From JACPYM01 sp031423495 (GTDB taxonomy: Bacteria; Acidobacteriota; Blastocatellia; RBC074), in assembly GCA_031423495.1 (NCBI GenBank), contig JANPFP010000072.1:7971-71970 (forward strand): a DNA stretch of 64,000 nt, written 5' to 3'. Position numbers and translations under genes: made by a program. Under the pieces are notes generated by a model that saw nothing but the letters and a program-made list of their open reading frames with translations, did no database searches and had not been told where the DNA came from. Positions 8,593 to 17,064 of the stretch are shown piece after piece (the stretch's first letter is position 1; each line of letters begins with the position of its first letter).

Positions 8593-10092
8593 TCAAACCA
8601 AACTCGCGGTATGCCGTAATCGTTCAACCGCACGCTGCTGCCCAATCGCCACGACCAATTCAAACAACGAAGGCCCGACGGCTTGCCCGGTCAACGCAGT
8701 GCGCGTCGCGTTAATCAGCAAACCCGCTTTGACGCCTCGCGCTTCGGCAAACGCGCGCAACGCCGCTTCGGCGCTCTCGTGCGTGAACTCAGTCAACGGC
8801 ACGAATGCTTCGGCCAAGCCGGGCAATAATTCTTTGAGCGCCGGGTCTTTGCTCAAATTCTTTTTGACCGCTTCAGGATCGAATTCAAAATCCAGACCGT
8901 CTACGAAATAAGGCCGCCCGTGCGCAGAGAAATCTTTGATCGTACGCGCGCGTTCGCGCAGCAAGCCAATCACGTGTTCGTACCAGCCGCGCCGCTCGCT
9001 TTCGTATTCATCTTTCCACAAACCTGCGCTTTGCAACTCAGCTTTGGCGTAAGGCAGCACCTTTTCTAACGGCCAAGTTTTCAAATACTCAAAGTTCATC
9101 CACAGGGCTTTTTGATCCGTCCAGTTGCGCGCGTCGCCTTCAGTGAAGTTGAACACGGCGTTTGATTTGTGAATGCCTTCGAGTCGAAACAGCTTGATGA
9201 GTTCGTCGCGCGAAAAGATTTCCTGATCCTTTGCGGCTGCGCCTTCCTGCGGAGCCCAACCAAGCAACGCGAGAAAGTTGACGAAGGCATCGGGCAAAAA
9301 GCCACGTTCACGATAAGTCGTCACGCTCACAATTTCGCCGTGCTTGCGTTTTGAGAGCTTGCCTTTGTTCGGCGCGAGAATCAGCGGCAGGTGCGCAAAC
9401 ACAGGCACTTTCGCGCCCAGCGCCTGATAGATCAGCACCTGCTTGTGCGTATTCGACAAGTGATCTTGCCCACGAATGACATGCGTAATGCCCATCGCAA
9501 TGTCGTCGCAAACGACTGATAAGTTATAAAGCGGATGCCCGTCAGACCGCAGCAGAACGAGATCTTCGATGTCGTGGTAATCGCGTTCCTGGGCACCGAA
9601 CACGGCGTCTTCAAACTGCGTCTTCCCTTCCGTCGGCACTTTGAATCGAATCACGAACGGTTCGCCGTTGGCGGCGCGTGCGTCTGATTCCAAGACAGGC
9701 AAATCACGAAACGGATTCACGACGCGCTCTTTGGCAATGTCTTGTTTAATCGTCGCGTCGTTGCGTTCCTGCTTCGGCGTGAAATCACGATAGGCCGCAC
9801 CGCTGGCGAGCAATTGCTGCGCAGCCGCGCGATGCTTGTCGGCGTTGTCAGATTGAAAGAAAGGCCCTTCGTCGTAATCCAACCCCAGCCATTCCATGCC
9901 CTCGAGAATGCCGCGCACCATCTCATCGCTCGAACGCTGGGTGTCAGTGTCTTCGATGCGCAGGATGAATTTGCCGCCGGTCTGGCGGGCATACAGCCAA
10001 TTGAATAAAGCCGTACGCGCGCCACCTACGTGCAAATAGCCGGTGGGCGAAGGCGCAAACCTAACTCGAACATCGTTACGAACTTCTGGCAT
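8593..10092 (-). CDS. gltX: glutamate--tRNA ligase
   Basis: 499 residues, class I aminoacyl-tRNA synthetase that charges tRNA-Glu. The HIGH-type motif appears as PSPTGYLHVGGARTA near residue 14 and the KMSKS-type motif as KLSKRKHG in the middle of the chain. LRIEDTDTQRS and LIRSDG/LLRSDGHPLYN blocks are typical of GluRS. The C-terminal helical anticodon-binding region ends near VGPSLFELVVAIGQ. Only one copy is seen here; whether it discriminates Glu from Gln tRNAs cannot be judged. The gene diverges from miaB. Confidence 0.95.
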   Translation of the reverse strand: MPEVRNDVRVRFAPSPTGYLHVGGARTALFNWLYARQTGGKFILRIEDTDTQRSSDEMVRGILEGMEWLGLDYDEGPFFQSDNADKHRAAAQQLLASGAAYRDFTPKQERNDATIKQDIAKERVVNPFRDLPVLESDARAANGEPFVIRFKVPTEGKTQFEDAVFGAQERDYHDIEDLVLLRSDGHPLYNLSVVCDDIAMGITHVIRGQDHLSNTHKQVLIYQALGAKVPVFAHLPLILAPNKGKLSKRKHGEIVSVTTYRERGFLPDAFVNFLALLGWAPQEGAAAKDQEIFSRDELIKLFRLEGIHKSNAVFNFTEGDARNWTDQKALWMNFEYLKTWPLEKVLPYAKAELQSAGLWKDEYESERRGWYEHVIGLLRERARTIKDFSAHGRPYFVDGLDFEFDPEAVKKNLSKDPALKELLPGLAEAFVPLTEFTHESAEAALRAFAEARGVKAGLLINATRTALTGQAVGPSLFELVVAIGQQRAVERLRHTASLV

Positions 10093-10245
10093 AAATGATT
10101 TTTACTCTCGTTGTGATGAATTGGTAAACCTGAAGCCACTATACTTAATGGTTTTGTAAGGCAGCAACCGCACGGTTGCCGTAAAGCCCAGGGCGATGCG
10201 CGCTCCGGCGCTTCCGTGTATACTGCGCGGCGTTCAAAAACCTTA

Positions 10246-10282
10246 TCTCCCCCTTGTCTCCCTCTTGTCTCCCCCTTGTCTC
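10246..10282. repeat. 11-bp tandem repeat, three units
   Basis: TCTCCCCCTTG, TCTCCCTCTTG and TCTCCCCCTTG follow one another (10246-10278) and continue into TCTC. They lie directly upstream of the miaB start. The word is similar in character to the other short-word repeats in the GC-rich flanks. Confidence 0.8.
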
Positions 10283-10299
10283 ATAGAAAGCAAGCTCGT

Positions 10300-11652
10300 A
10301 TGAAAAAGCTGTATCTCGAAACTTATGGCTGTCAGATGAATGTGCATGATAGCGAAAAAGCGACCTTTGCGTTGGCGCAGGTGGGCTATGAACAAACCAA
10401 TTCGCCCGCCGACGCCGATCTGATTATGTTGAACACTTGCATGGTGCGCGAAAAGGCTGCGCGCAAGGTTCACACGCGCGTAGCCAAACTTAGGCACGAA
10501 TTCAAACGCGACAAGCGCGCCCTGCCTGTCTTCGGTGTAATGGGTTGCGTAGCCCAGGCCGAAGCCGAGCGCATCTTTGAACGCAGCCCCGAAGTCAAAC
10601 TCGTGATAGGTACGCAAGCCATCGGCAAGCTGCCCGAACTGCTTGGCCAACTAGAACAGGGCTTTTCGCACGCAATTGACGTACGCCTGACCAAAGACGC
10701 TGAATTCTTTGATCTTGACGCTTCCGCGCGCCAAACGCCGCACATCGCTTACCTCACGATTACCGAAGGCTGTAACAAGTTTTGCTCTTATTGCATCGTG
10801 CCTTTCACGCGCGGACGCGAACGCAGCCGTACGCCCGACAGCATCGTCGGCGAAGCGCAACGCCTGGCGGCGCAGGGTTACAAAGAAGTGCATCTGCTCG
10901 GTCAAAACGTGAATAGTTACGGCCTGAGCGGCAAGCTCTATAACCAGCGCGGCGTTGAAACCGACGCGACTGAGATCACTTTCGGCAAGTTGCTCGAACG
11001 CGTCGCACTCGAAAGCGGATTGCCGCGCATCAAATATACGACCTCGTTCCCGCGCGATTTCGACCGCGAAATTATTGAAGTCATGGACTCACACGACAAT
11101 CTTTGTTCGTGGGTTCATCTGCCTGCGCAATCGGGCAGCACGCGCGTGTTGAGGATGATGCGGCGCGGCTATACGCGCGAAGATTACCTCGAAAAAATCG
11201 CGCTGATTAAGCAGGGCAAAAAAGATTACGCCATCACCGGCGACCTGATCATAGGCTTCCCCGGCGAAACCGAAGCCGATTTCCTCGAAACCATGAGCCT
11301 CGTCGCCGAAGTCGAATATGACGGGCTGTATATTTTCAAATACTCGCCGCGTCCGCATACGCCAGCTGCGACTTATACCGACAACTTGCCCGACGAAGTC
11401 GTAACCGAACGCTTCATGCGCGTCAATGAATTACAAAAGCGCATCCAGCTTCGCCGCTACGCGCGCCTCATCGGCCAAACCGTCGAAGTGCTGGTCGAAG
11501 GTGCAAGCGCCAGATCAACGGATGATTATACCGGCCATACGCGCTGCAATAAGGTGATGAATTTCAGGAAGCAGGGCGAGTCACTCGGCGAGCTGGTAAC
11601 GGTGAAAGTGACGCAGGTTCATCAGAATAGTTTGTACGGCGAATTGGTCTGA
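10300..11652 (+). CDS. miaB: tRNA-2-methylthio-N6-dimethylallyladenosine synthase
   Basis: 450 residues from the ATG at 10300 (MKKLYLETYGCQMN). The open frame upstream translates the 11-bp repeat and is excluded. Three N-terminal cysteines for the auxiliary cluster are visible in TYGCQMN, NTCMVREKA and MGCVAQ. The radical-SAM motif is CNKFCSYC near residue 153, and the C-terminal TRAM domain covers roughly residues 380-445. The enzyme adds a methylthio group to i6A37 of tRNAs reading UNN codons. The MiaB assignment over MtaB or RimO rests on overall pattern (VHDSEK, IVPFTRGRERSR) and is good. It is convergent with the zinc-ribbon gene, 13 bp apart. Confidence 0.93.
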   Translation: MKKLYLETYGCQMNVHDSEKATFALAQVGYEQTNSPADADLIMLNTCMVREKAARKVHTRVAKLRHEFKRDKRALPVFGVMGCVAQAEAERIFERSPEVKLVIGTQAIGKLPELLGQLEQGFSHAIDVRLTKDAEFFDLDASARQTPHIAYLTITEGCNKFCSYCIVPFTRGRERSRTPDSIVGEAQRLAAQGYKEVHLLGQNVNSYGLSGKLYNQRGVETDATEITFGKLLERVALESGLPRIKYTTSFPRDFDREIIEVMDSHDNLCSWVHLPAQSGSTRVLRMMRRGYTREDYLEKIALIKQGKKDYAITGDLIIGFPGETEADFLETMSLVAEVEYDGLYIFKYSPRPHTPAATYTDNLPDEVVTERFMRVNELQKRIQLRRYARLIGQTVEVLVEGASARSTDDYTGHTRCNKVMNFRKQGESLGELVTVKVTQVHQNSLYGELV

Positions 11653-11665
11653 TTGGCAGAAAAAC

Positions 11666-12385
11666 TCAAGCCGCGTACTCAATCCTGCCACCGCATTCCT
11701 TGCAGAACTTTGGCTTGCCTTCGAGTTCGGTGTTACACGCCTTGCAATGCAACTTGGCATTCATCGCCTGACCGCATTCAGGGCAAAACTTGCTGTTGGA
11801 TAGTGTGCCGCAGTGGTTGCACGAGACGCCGACGATAGACGGAGCGTTCGCGGCTTCGGTGACGGCATTGATCGAAGGGCGCGCGGGCGCGGCATTAACC
11901 TGATCGGCGCGCATATCGGTTTGCGAAGCGTAATCGGTTTGTTGCGCGCGTTCGTAAAGTTGTTGGCGCGCGGCTTCGGCTTTGGCGTGGGCGTGTTGGG
12001 CCGAAAACTCTTCCTGATAATTCGGCGCGCAGCCTTCGCACAAATTGGCGGCGGCGTTCCAGCATACGTCGGGACAAACCCACTTGCCGCAGCGCGTGCA
12101 TTGATGAAAGTGGCCTTTGGCTTCTTCGACGGCTTCGGCAAAGGCACTGTCGTGCGCGTGTCCGCCGACGGCGCGTTGAATGTCGTAAGCGCTGTTGCCC
12201 GCATTGCTCCAAAAGCCGCCGAGCAAGTGTCCGGCACCGCGCAGCAAGTCACCGGCAACGCCCGTGATCGAAGTCTGAAAACGCGTCATATAGCCGTTAT
12301 TGCACTTGTCGCACATGAACTTGAATTGAAAGCCACGATCAGTCGAAAGGTCTTGATAGTTGGCGGTGAAACGAATGAGAGCCAT
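11666..12385 (-). CDS. zinc-ribbon protein of unknown function
   Basis: 239 residues starting at an ATG preceded by AAAGGAA. The first part contains a CDKCNNGY zinc knuckle, then a glycine-rich hydrophobic stretch (about 45-75), then CTRCGKWVCPDVCW and CEGC (about 95-125), which look like a second treble-clef site. A charged Ala-rich linker follows. The C terminus has two more zinc ribbons (CNHCGT, CPECGQ; CKACNTEL, CKECGG). Multi-ribbon proteins of this kind are widespread in Acidobacteria and often sit beside SPFH-type proteins, but no such neighbour is present here. Function is unknown. Confidence 0.75.
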   Translation of the reverse strand: MALIRFTANYQDLSTDRGFQFKFMCDKCNNGYMTRFQTSITGVAGDLLRGAGHLLGGFWSNAGNSAYDIQRAVGGHAHDSAFAEAVEEAKGHFHQCTRCGKWVCPDVCWNAAANLCEGCAPNYQEEFSAQHAHAKAEAARQQLYERAQQTDYASQTDMRADQVNAAPARPSINAVTEAANAPSIVGVSCNHCGTLSNSKFCPECGQAMNAKLHCKACNTELEGKPKFCKECGGRIEYAA

Positions 12386-12611
12386 AGCGTGAATTCCTTT
12401 TGATGTTTTGCCGCAGGAGCAGTGCCAATAAGTGAACGCGGCGCATCATACTGAAGGGAAGTGAGAGCGGCAAGAATTTCACCAATCGCAACGTAACGTT
12501 TCTAATTTGCCAGCACTAACAATACGAACGGCGCGCAATCAGGCTGTTCGATCTTATCCCTTCTCTGATTGCTCAATCCCGCTCTCTTTCGGTTCCTACC
12601 TGTTGCGACGT

Positions 12612-12912
12612 TTGCACCACAAACGTCCGGTCAAAATAAAACAAAGCAGTTGAGTTCATAAAAAATGCGTGGCGGCTTGGTGTGTAAGGTTGCGGCACGT
12701 GATTGTGTGTAGCGTTCGGTCAGGCCCGCGTTAGGCAGAGTAGAAAAAGGCAAAAAGGTTTACAGCGGCCCGAATGGGTGCGCGACGTGATTCGTGCGCC
12801 TGTTCGAGGCCATTCAAAGGATTTCTGCTGCTAGAAAGACTCTTTTCGCAAAGAGCCTCCTCCTTTCTTCAAGGGTTACGATTCTCGTTTTGAGAGCCGT
12901 AACCCTTCTTTG
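12612..12912 (+). ncRNA. candidate structured RNA in a 0.75-kb gap
   Basis: No credible protein is encoded between 12386 and 13131. The segment 12767-12811 can form an 18-bp stem with a single bulged A, an 8-nt loop, and several G-U pairs, a pattern more typical of RNA than of a DNA palindrome. A CTCTTT/AAAGAG hairpin (12840-12855) and a terminator-like hairpin (12871-12907) follow. Upstream, TTGCAC (12612) and AATAAA (12635) with 17-bp spacing could be a weak promoter. The octamer ACGTGATT occurs twice (12698 region and in the loop). No match to 6S, tmRNA, RNase P or SRP RNA was recognised; the strand and ends are uncertain. Confidence 0.3.
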
Positions 12913-12920
12913 TTTTTGAG
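12871..12920 (+). terminator. rho-independent terminator-like hairpin
   Basis: AAGGGTTACG (12871-12880) pairs perfectly with CGTAACCCTT (12898-12907), with further pairing inside (TCTC/GAGA), followed by CTTTGTTTTTG. There is no plus-strand protein gene upstream, so it would end a non-coding transcript if functional. Confidence 0.55.
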
Positions 12921-12929
12921 GTTATAAAT

Positions 12930-13019
12930 CCGCAACGCGAAGCGTGTCCGCAACGCGAAGCGTGTCCGCAACGCGAAGCGTGTCCGCAACGCGAAGCGTG
13001 TCCGCAACGCGAAGCGTGT
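12930..13019. repeat. 18-bp tandem repeat, five identical units
   Basis: Five perfect copies of CCGCAACGCGAAGCGTGT run from 12930 to 13019 without spacers and lead straight into PAL1 copy 3. The last bases of each unit (CGTGT, followed by CCG) are the same as the first bases of the palindrome arm. Confidence 0.95.
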
Positions 13020-13131
13020 CCGTAGCCCGACCGTTTGCGAGGGCGACCTCGGCATTGGACGCAACCGCGTCACCGAACCCAATCAAAACATCCTTGAGGT
13101 AGCCCTCGCTAACGGTCGGGCTACGGACACG
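13015..13131. repeat. 117-bp intergenic palindrome, family PAL1 copy 3
   Basis: Arms 13015-13045 and 13101-13131 match at 29 of 31 positions. The centre has the same orientation and nearly the same sequence as copy 2 (CACCGAACCCAATCAAAACA). The right arm ends at the base before the stop codon of the HGSNAT-like gene, and the left arm overlaps the 18-bp tandem array. Confidence 0.92.
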
Positions 13132-14340
13132 TTAGACCTTGATGAAGATGCGCCGCTTATACAAAACCCACATCAGCACCCACCACAGCGCCACGTAACT
13201 CAACGCGAAACCCAACGAAGCATTGATCGGCGACAACCACGTAGCGAACCAGTGTTCGTACATCCACGTTTTCAGGTTGCCGGGCGTGCCGTCTACGCGC
13301 GTAGTATTGATGAGGCTGAAGACGCGCATCAGCAAGCCTGAGCCTACGAATAAGGCGAGTGCGTTTACGCCGAATACAACCAGCGGATATGACCAACGCC
13401 GTGCCCAAGTGAATTGCTTCGCGTCAATCAGCCAGTAACACAGCGCCAACAAGCTCAACGCCATCCCGCCAGTGAATAAGATATACGAACTCGTCCACAA
13501 CGCTTTGTTGATGGGAAAGGCGGCGCTCCAAACATAACCGGTGATGATGCAGCCTGCGCCGACGGCGAACAGCCCTGCGATTTTTTCGTAAGTCTCGCGC
13601 TGTTGTTGCAACCATTGTCCGGCGAAGACGCCAATCATCGCGGTGGCGATGGCGGGCACGGTACTCAAAATGCCTTCTGGATCATAAGCCGGGCGATAGA
13701 TGTGTCCGGCGAGCAGCGTGCGATCAACCCACGAAGCCAGGCTACCTTCCATCGTCAAATCGCCTCGTGCGAAACCAGGCGCGGCGACGAGTTTCATCAG
13801 CGCCCAATAACCCAACAGCAACGCGGCGGTAATCCAAAGCTGCGTGCGCAAACGCGCCTTGAGATAAATCACCGAAGCGAAGGCGTAACACAGCGCCAGC
13901 CGTTGCAGCACGCCGGGGATGCGCAGGTGCGGCCAGCGATCAGCGGTGAAAGGGAACGCCGCCATCATCAAGCCTAACGCGAAGATCGTCGCCGAGCGCC
14001 GAATGATTTTTAGATACAAGTCGCGTTGATTGCCGCCTACTGATTTGCGACGCTCAAAGGCGAGCGGAATGGCTACGCCAATGATGAAAACGAAGAAAGG
14101 AAAGATCAGATCAGTCGGCGTCCAACCGTGCCACGCGGCGTGTCCGAGCGGCGGATAAATGTAACGCCAATCGCCTGCGTTGTTGACCAGCACCATGCCC
14201 GCAATGGTCAGGCCGCGAAAGACATCAAGCGAGACTAAACGTCCGGCGAGTTGTATGACTTTTTCTTCGGTATCCGCGACCGGAACCGCTAAGGGATCAA
14301 CGGAAGCGGTGTTGATTACGCGCTCGGTTGTACGTTCCAT
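13132..14340 (-). CDS. HGSNAT-like membrane acyltransferase (COG4299/DUF5009)
   Basis: 402 residues from the ATG at 14340, preceded by GAGAGGAC at good spacing; a TTG five codons upstream is less likely. After a ~38-residue polar N terminus, the protein has about ten membrane segments. The block RLVSLDVFRGLTIAGMVLVN near residue 39, followed by HAAWHGWTPTDLIFPFFVF, is the hallmark of bacterial homologues of heparan-alpha-glucosaminide N-acetyltransferase; the His in this block is the probable acetyl carrier. Such proteins are thought to transacetylate extracytoplasmic glycans, but the substrate is unknown here. The gene begins 12 nt after the AbrB-like gene, suggesting one transcript. Confidence 0.85.
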   Translation of the reverse strand: MERTTERVINTASVDPLAVPVADTEEKVIQLAGRLVSLDVFRGLTIAGMVLVNNAGDWRYIYPPLGHAAWHGWTPTDLIFPFFVFIIGVAIPLAFERRKSVGGNQRDLYLKIIRRSATIFALGLMMAAFPFTADRWPHLRIPGVLQRLALCYAFASVIYLKARLRTQLWITAALLLGYWALMKLVAAPGFARGDLTMEGSLASWVDRTLLAGHIYRPAYDPEGILSTVPAIATAMIGVFAGQWLQQQRETYEKIAGLFAVGAGCIITGYVWSAAFPINKALWTSSYILFTGGMALSLLALCYWLIDAKQFTWARRWSYPLVVFGVNALALFVGSGLLMRVFSLINTTRVDGTPGNLKTWMYEHWFATWLSPINASLGFALSYVALWWVLMWVLYKRRIFIKV

Positions 14341-14351
14341 TGGGAGTCCTC

Positions 14352-14591
14352 TCAATCGCCAATGCGCTTTAGCTCCTGATAAAGCGCGAAGTTCTTTTGC
14401 ATGATTTCATCAGAAAGTTTTACCAAGTCTGCGGGCGGCGGCGACAAAATTTCCATACTGATAACGCCATCTTTATTGAAGATGGCGATCTGTGAATTTG
14501 CCGTGATTCCAAACACCTCAGCGGTGTCTTCGGGAATTTCAATCTCCCAACCATTTTCCGTGCGTCGTGGAGTCAATACAGCAGCAGTCAT
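14352..14591 (-). CDS. AbrB/MazE-like small protein, possible antitoxin
   Basis: 79 residues with a strong GGAGG Shine-Dalgarno before the ATG. The N-terminal half (GWEIEIPEDTAEVFGITANSQIAIF) has the beta-hairpin pattern of swapped-hairpin AbrB DNA-binding domains, and the C terminus is helical (LVKLSDEIMQKNFALYQELKRIGD). Proteins of this type often act as antitoxins, but no toxin gene is next to it: upstream is an AhpD-like gene and downstream the membrane acyltransferase. It may be an orphan regulator. The assignment is from pattern only. Confidence 0.6.
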   Translation of the reverse strand: MTAAVLTPRRTENGWEIEIPEDTAEVFGITANSQIAIFNKDGVISMEILSPPPADLVKLSDEIMQKNFALYQELKRIGD

Positions 14592-14604
14592 TTCTTACCT
14601 CCTT

Positions 14605-15177
<573 letters not shown>

Positions 15178-15184
15178 CGTTTTT

Positions 15185-15691
15185 TTACAACTCACTGAAT
15201 TCTGCTTGATAGCGCGCCAGTCCGTGGCAATCAGTCAGCGCGCCATCCTTCAATTCCACTGCCATGAAAACTTCGGCGGGTACGTTGTATTCGCTTGTGA
15301 GGCCATACTGACTCGCAGGAACAAAGCCGAAGCACGGATAGTATTCGGGATGCCCCAAGACAATCACTGCGCTATAGCCTGCTGCCCAGCACGCCACTAA
15401 ACCCTCGCTTACCAGTTGCGAACCGATGCCGCTGCGTTGATGCACAGGCAACACGGCGAGCGGAGCCAAGCCAATCAACTTGATCGCTTGCGGATTCGTC
15501 TCAACCGTAACGTCACTGAACAGAATATGTCCGACGATCAGGCCGTTGTCTTCCGCCACCAGTGACAGCACGGCTTTTCCGTTGGCGCGCAGACGGTCTA
15601 CCAAATCAGCTTCCGCCGGTTGGCCGAAGGCGGCTTCGTTGACTTGGTGAATCGCAGCAAGGTCGGCAGGTTGTTCAGCGCGTATCAGCAT
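15185..15691 (-). CDS. GNAT family N-acetyltransferase (YhbS-like)
   Basis: 168 residues from the ATG at 15691 (MLIRAEQPADLAAIHQV). The frame is open further upstream but overlaps the PIG-L gene. The acetyl-CoA-binding motif A is LAVLPVHQRSGIGSQLV near residue 84, and VIVLGHPEYYPCFGFVPA is the conserved segment of the YhbS-like subgroup. Substrates of this subgroup are largely unknown. The start codon lies 2 nt beyond the PIG-L stop, so translation is probably coupled; the AhpD-like gene follows within 10 nt of its stop. Confidence 0.88.
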   Translation of the reverse strand: MLIRAEQPADLAAIHQVNEAAFGQPAEADLVDRLRANGKAVLSLVAEDNGLIVGHILFSDVTVETNPQAIKLIGLAPLAVLPVHQRSGIGSQLVSEGLVACWAAGYSAVIVLGHPEYYPCFGFVPASQYGLTSEYNVPAEVFMAVELKDGALTDCHGLARYQAEFSEL

Positions 15692-15693
15692 CT

Positions 15694-16611
15694 TTAATCG
15701 TAAAACGGAAACAGCTTCTTGATCTCGGCGCGATCCGGTCGGCGACCGTATTCGCAAATCTCGAACGCTTCGGCGTATTGCACTTTCGCGCCGCGTTCTT
15801 TGCCGTAATAGCTTTCTAGTTGCGCGCGATATTTATTCGCAAGGTCTTTCTGCCGATTGACGAAACGGTCGCGCACCGTTTGCCAGCGTTGTTTGACGAA
15901 GTTCGGGTCTTTATTCATCAGCGATTCGTCGCCGTTCGCGCCGCCTTCATAAAATTGCGAAACCATGCCGAGCAAGCCGTCGAGTTTCTTTTCCATCACT
16001 TCGTCAATCGCAACCACAATGTCGGCGGCGAAAGGATTCGGCTTGTCGAAACGGTCAGACGAATAAAGGAAGATCGGGTTTTTGACGAGGTGCGGCACTT
16101 CAGGGCAGAAGTTCGGAACGGTGACCATATAAGCCGCGTCCTGCACCAGCACGCCGGTGTAGCGATGATCGGGGTGATAATCGTTCGGACGATGGCTGAT
16201 CACGATGTCGGCTTTCCATTGGCGAATCGCGCGCGTGATCTTCTTGCGGTTTTCGAGCGTAGGCTCCAATTCGCCATCGTGGTTGTCGAGCAGTTCAACC
16301 GTGTAGCCATTGTTCTTGGCGGCGCGTTCGACTTCGGCTTTGCGACGGCGATAAAGCTGTCCGCCTGCTTCTTTGAAATGTCCGATGTCACCGTTCGTGA
16401 CGGCTACGAGTTTGACGGCGTGGCCGCGCGCCGCCCACATCGTAGCCACGCCCGAAGCCCCGATTTCAGGATCGTCGGGATGCGCGCCAAAGACGATGAC
16501 GCGCGCTTTGTTGTCTTGCGAGAAATTGGCGTTGGCAGTATCCAACGGCCTCCCTATCGTGATGAATAAACCAATTACGAATACTGCAAACAAAATGCGC
16601 ATGCTTGTCAT
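15694..16611 (-). CDS. exported PIG-L (LmbE) family deacetylase
   Basis: 305 residues. The N terminus (MTSMRILFAVFVIGLFITIG) is a signal peptide or anchor. The zinc-binding motif is GAHPDDPEIG near residue 43, with a second His set in HRPNDYHPDHR near residue 140. The family removes acetyl groups from N-acetylglucosamine-containing compounds such as GlcNAc-PI and bacillithiol precursors. Secreted forms such as this one are frequent in Acidobacteria and Planctomycetes, and their targets are not known. It heads a tight minus-strand group with the GNAT and AhpD-like genes. Confidence 0.87.
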   Translation of the reverse strand: MTSMRILFAVFVIGLFITIGRPLDTANANFSQDNKARVIVFGAHPDDPEIGASGVATMWAARGHAVKLVAVTNGDIGHFKEAGGQLYRRRKAEVERAAKNNGYTVELLDNHDGELEPTLENRKKITRAIRQWKADIVISHRPNDYHPDHRYTGVLVQDAAYMVTVPNFCPEVPHLVKNPIFLYSSDRFDKPNPFAADIVVAIDEVMEKKLDGLLGMVSQFYEGGANGDESLMNKDPNFVKQRWQTVRDRFVNRQKDLANKYRAQLESYYGKERGAKVQYAEAFEICEYGRRPDRAEIKKLFPFYD

Positions 16612-16650
16612 AAGTTGTCGTCCTTTGTTGTAAGAAGTTGTGATTCACCT

Positions 16651-17064
16651 TCACGCTTCACTGGTATAGCGGCTCAGGTAAAGGCGGCCTTCGTAATCAA
16701 CCAATCCCAACACGGTTTGATCCAGAAAGCCGCGCCGCCCCAACACGTGTCGGCGAAAACTGTCATCGGCGGCGAAACCCACCAACGCATCCAATTCAAA
16801 GCCCGCTACGATCAGCGTGACTTCGTGCAAGTAAACGATGAAGTTGCCGGTAACTGTGCTGACCGTCCGTTTGAGACCGTCTTCGATGTTTAGTCCCAAG
16901 TCTTCGCCTACCTTTCTGCCAAAGATGGAAAAGGTCGAGCCGGTATCAACTTTCGCTTCGCAGCCGACGGCGTCGCTGGTCAACCTGAGCGATACGTCAA
17001 GCGTAATGCCCGGCTGTCCGGCGTCGTAATTCACCAAGCTGTCGAAGGTGAGTTGAAAGCTCAC
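16651..17064 (-). CDS. retropepsin-like aspartic protease
   Basis: 137 residues. CEAKVDTGSTFSIFG near residue 35 contains the DTGS catalytic motif of clan AA aspartic proteases, and the second half (ELDALVGFAADDSFRRHVLGRRGFLD) matches the LG.D.L...G.DFL-like region where a hydrophobic-Gly motif normally closes the fold. A single domain of this size would have to dimerise to build the active site. Its ATG overlaps the stop of the DUF5678 gene by 4 bp (ATGA), so the two are translationally coupled. Such protease/DUF5678 pairs recur in cyanobacteria and Acidobacteria, but what they cleave is unknown. Confidence 0.75.
   Translation of the reverse strand: MSFQLTFDSLVNYDAGQPGITLDVSLRLTSDAVGCEAKVDTGSTFSIFGRKVGEDLGLNIEDGLKRTVSTVTGNFIVYLHEVTLIVAGFELDALVGFAADDSFRRHVLGRRGFLDQTVLGLVDYEGRLYLSRYTSEA

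Noticed and set aside
12705..12750. SRP RNA (GGTCAGGC...AGGCAG similarity)
   Set aside because: The GGTCAGG side resembles the SRP loop, but the GGAA tetraloop and AGCAG strand are missing.
12930..13019. CRISPR array
   Set aside because: The five units are contiguous with no spacers, 18 bp is too short, and no cas genes are nearby.
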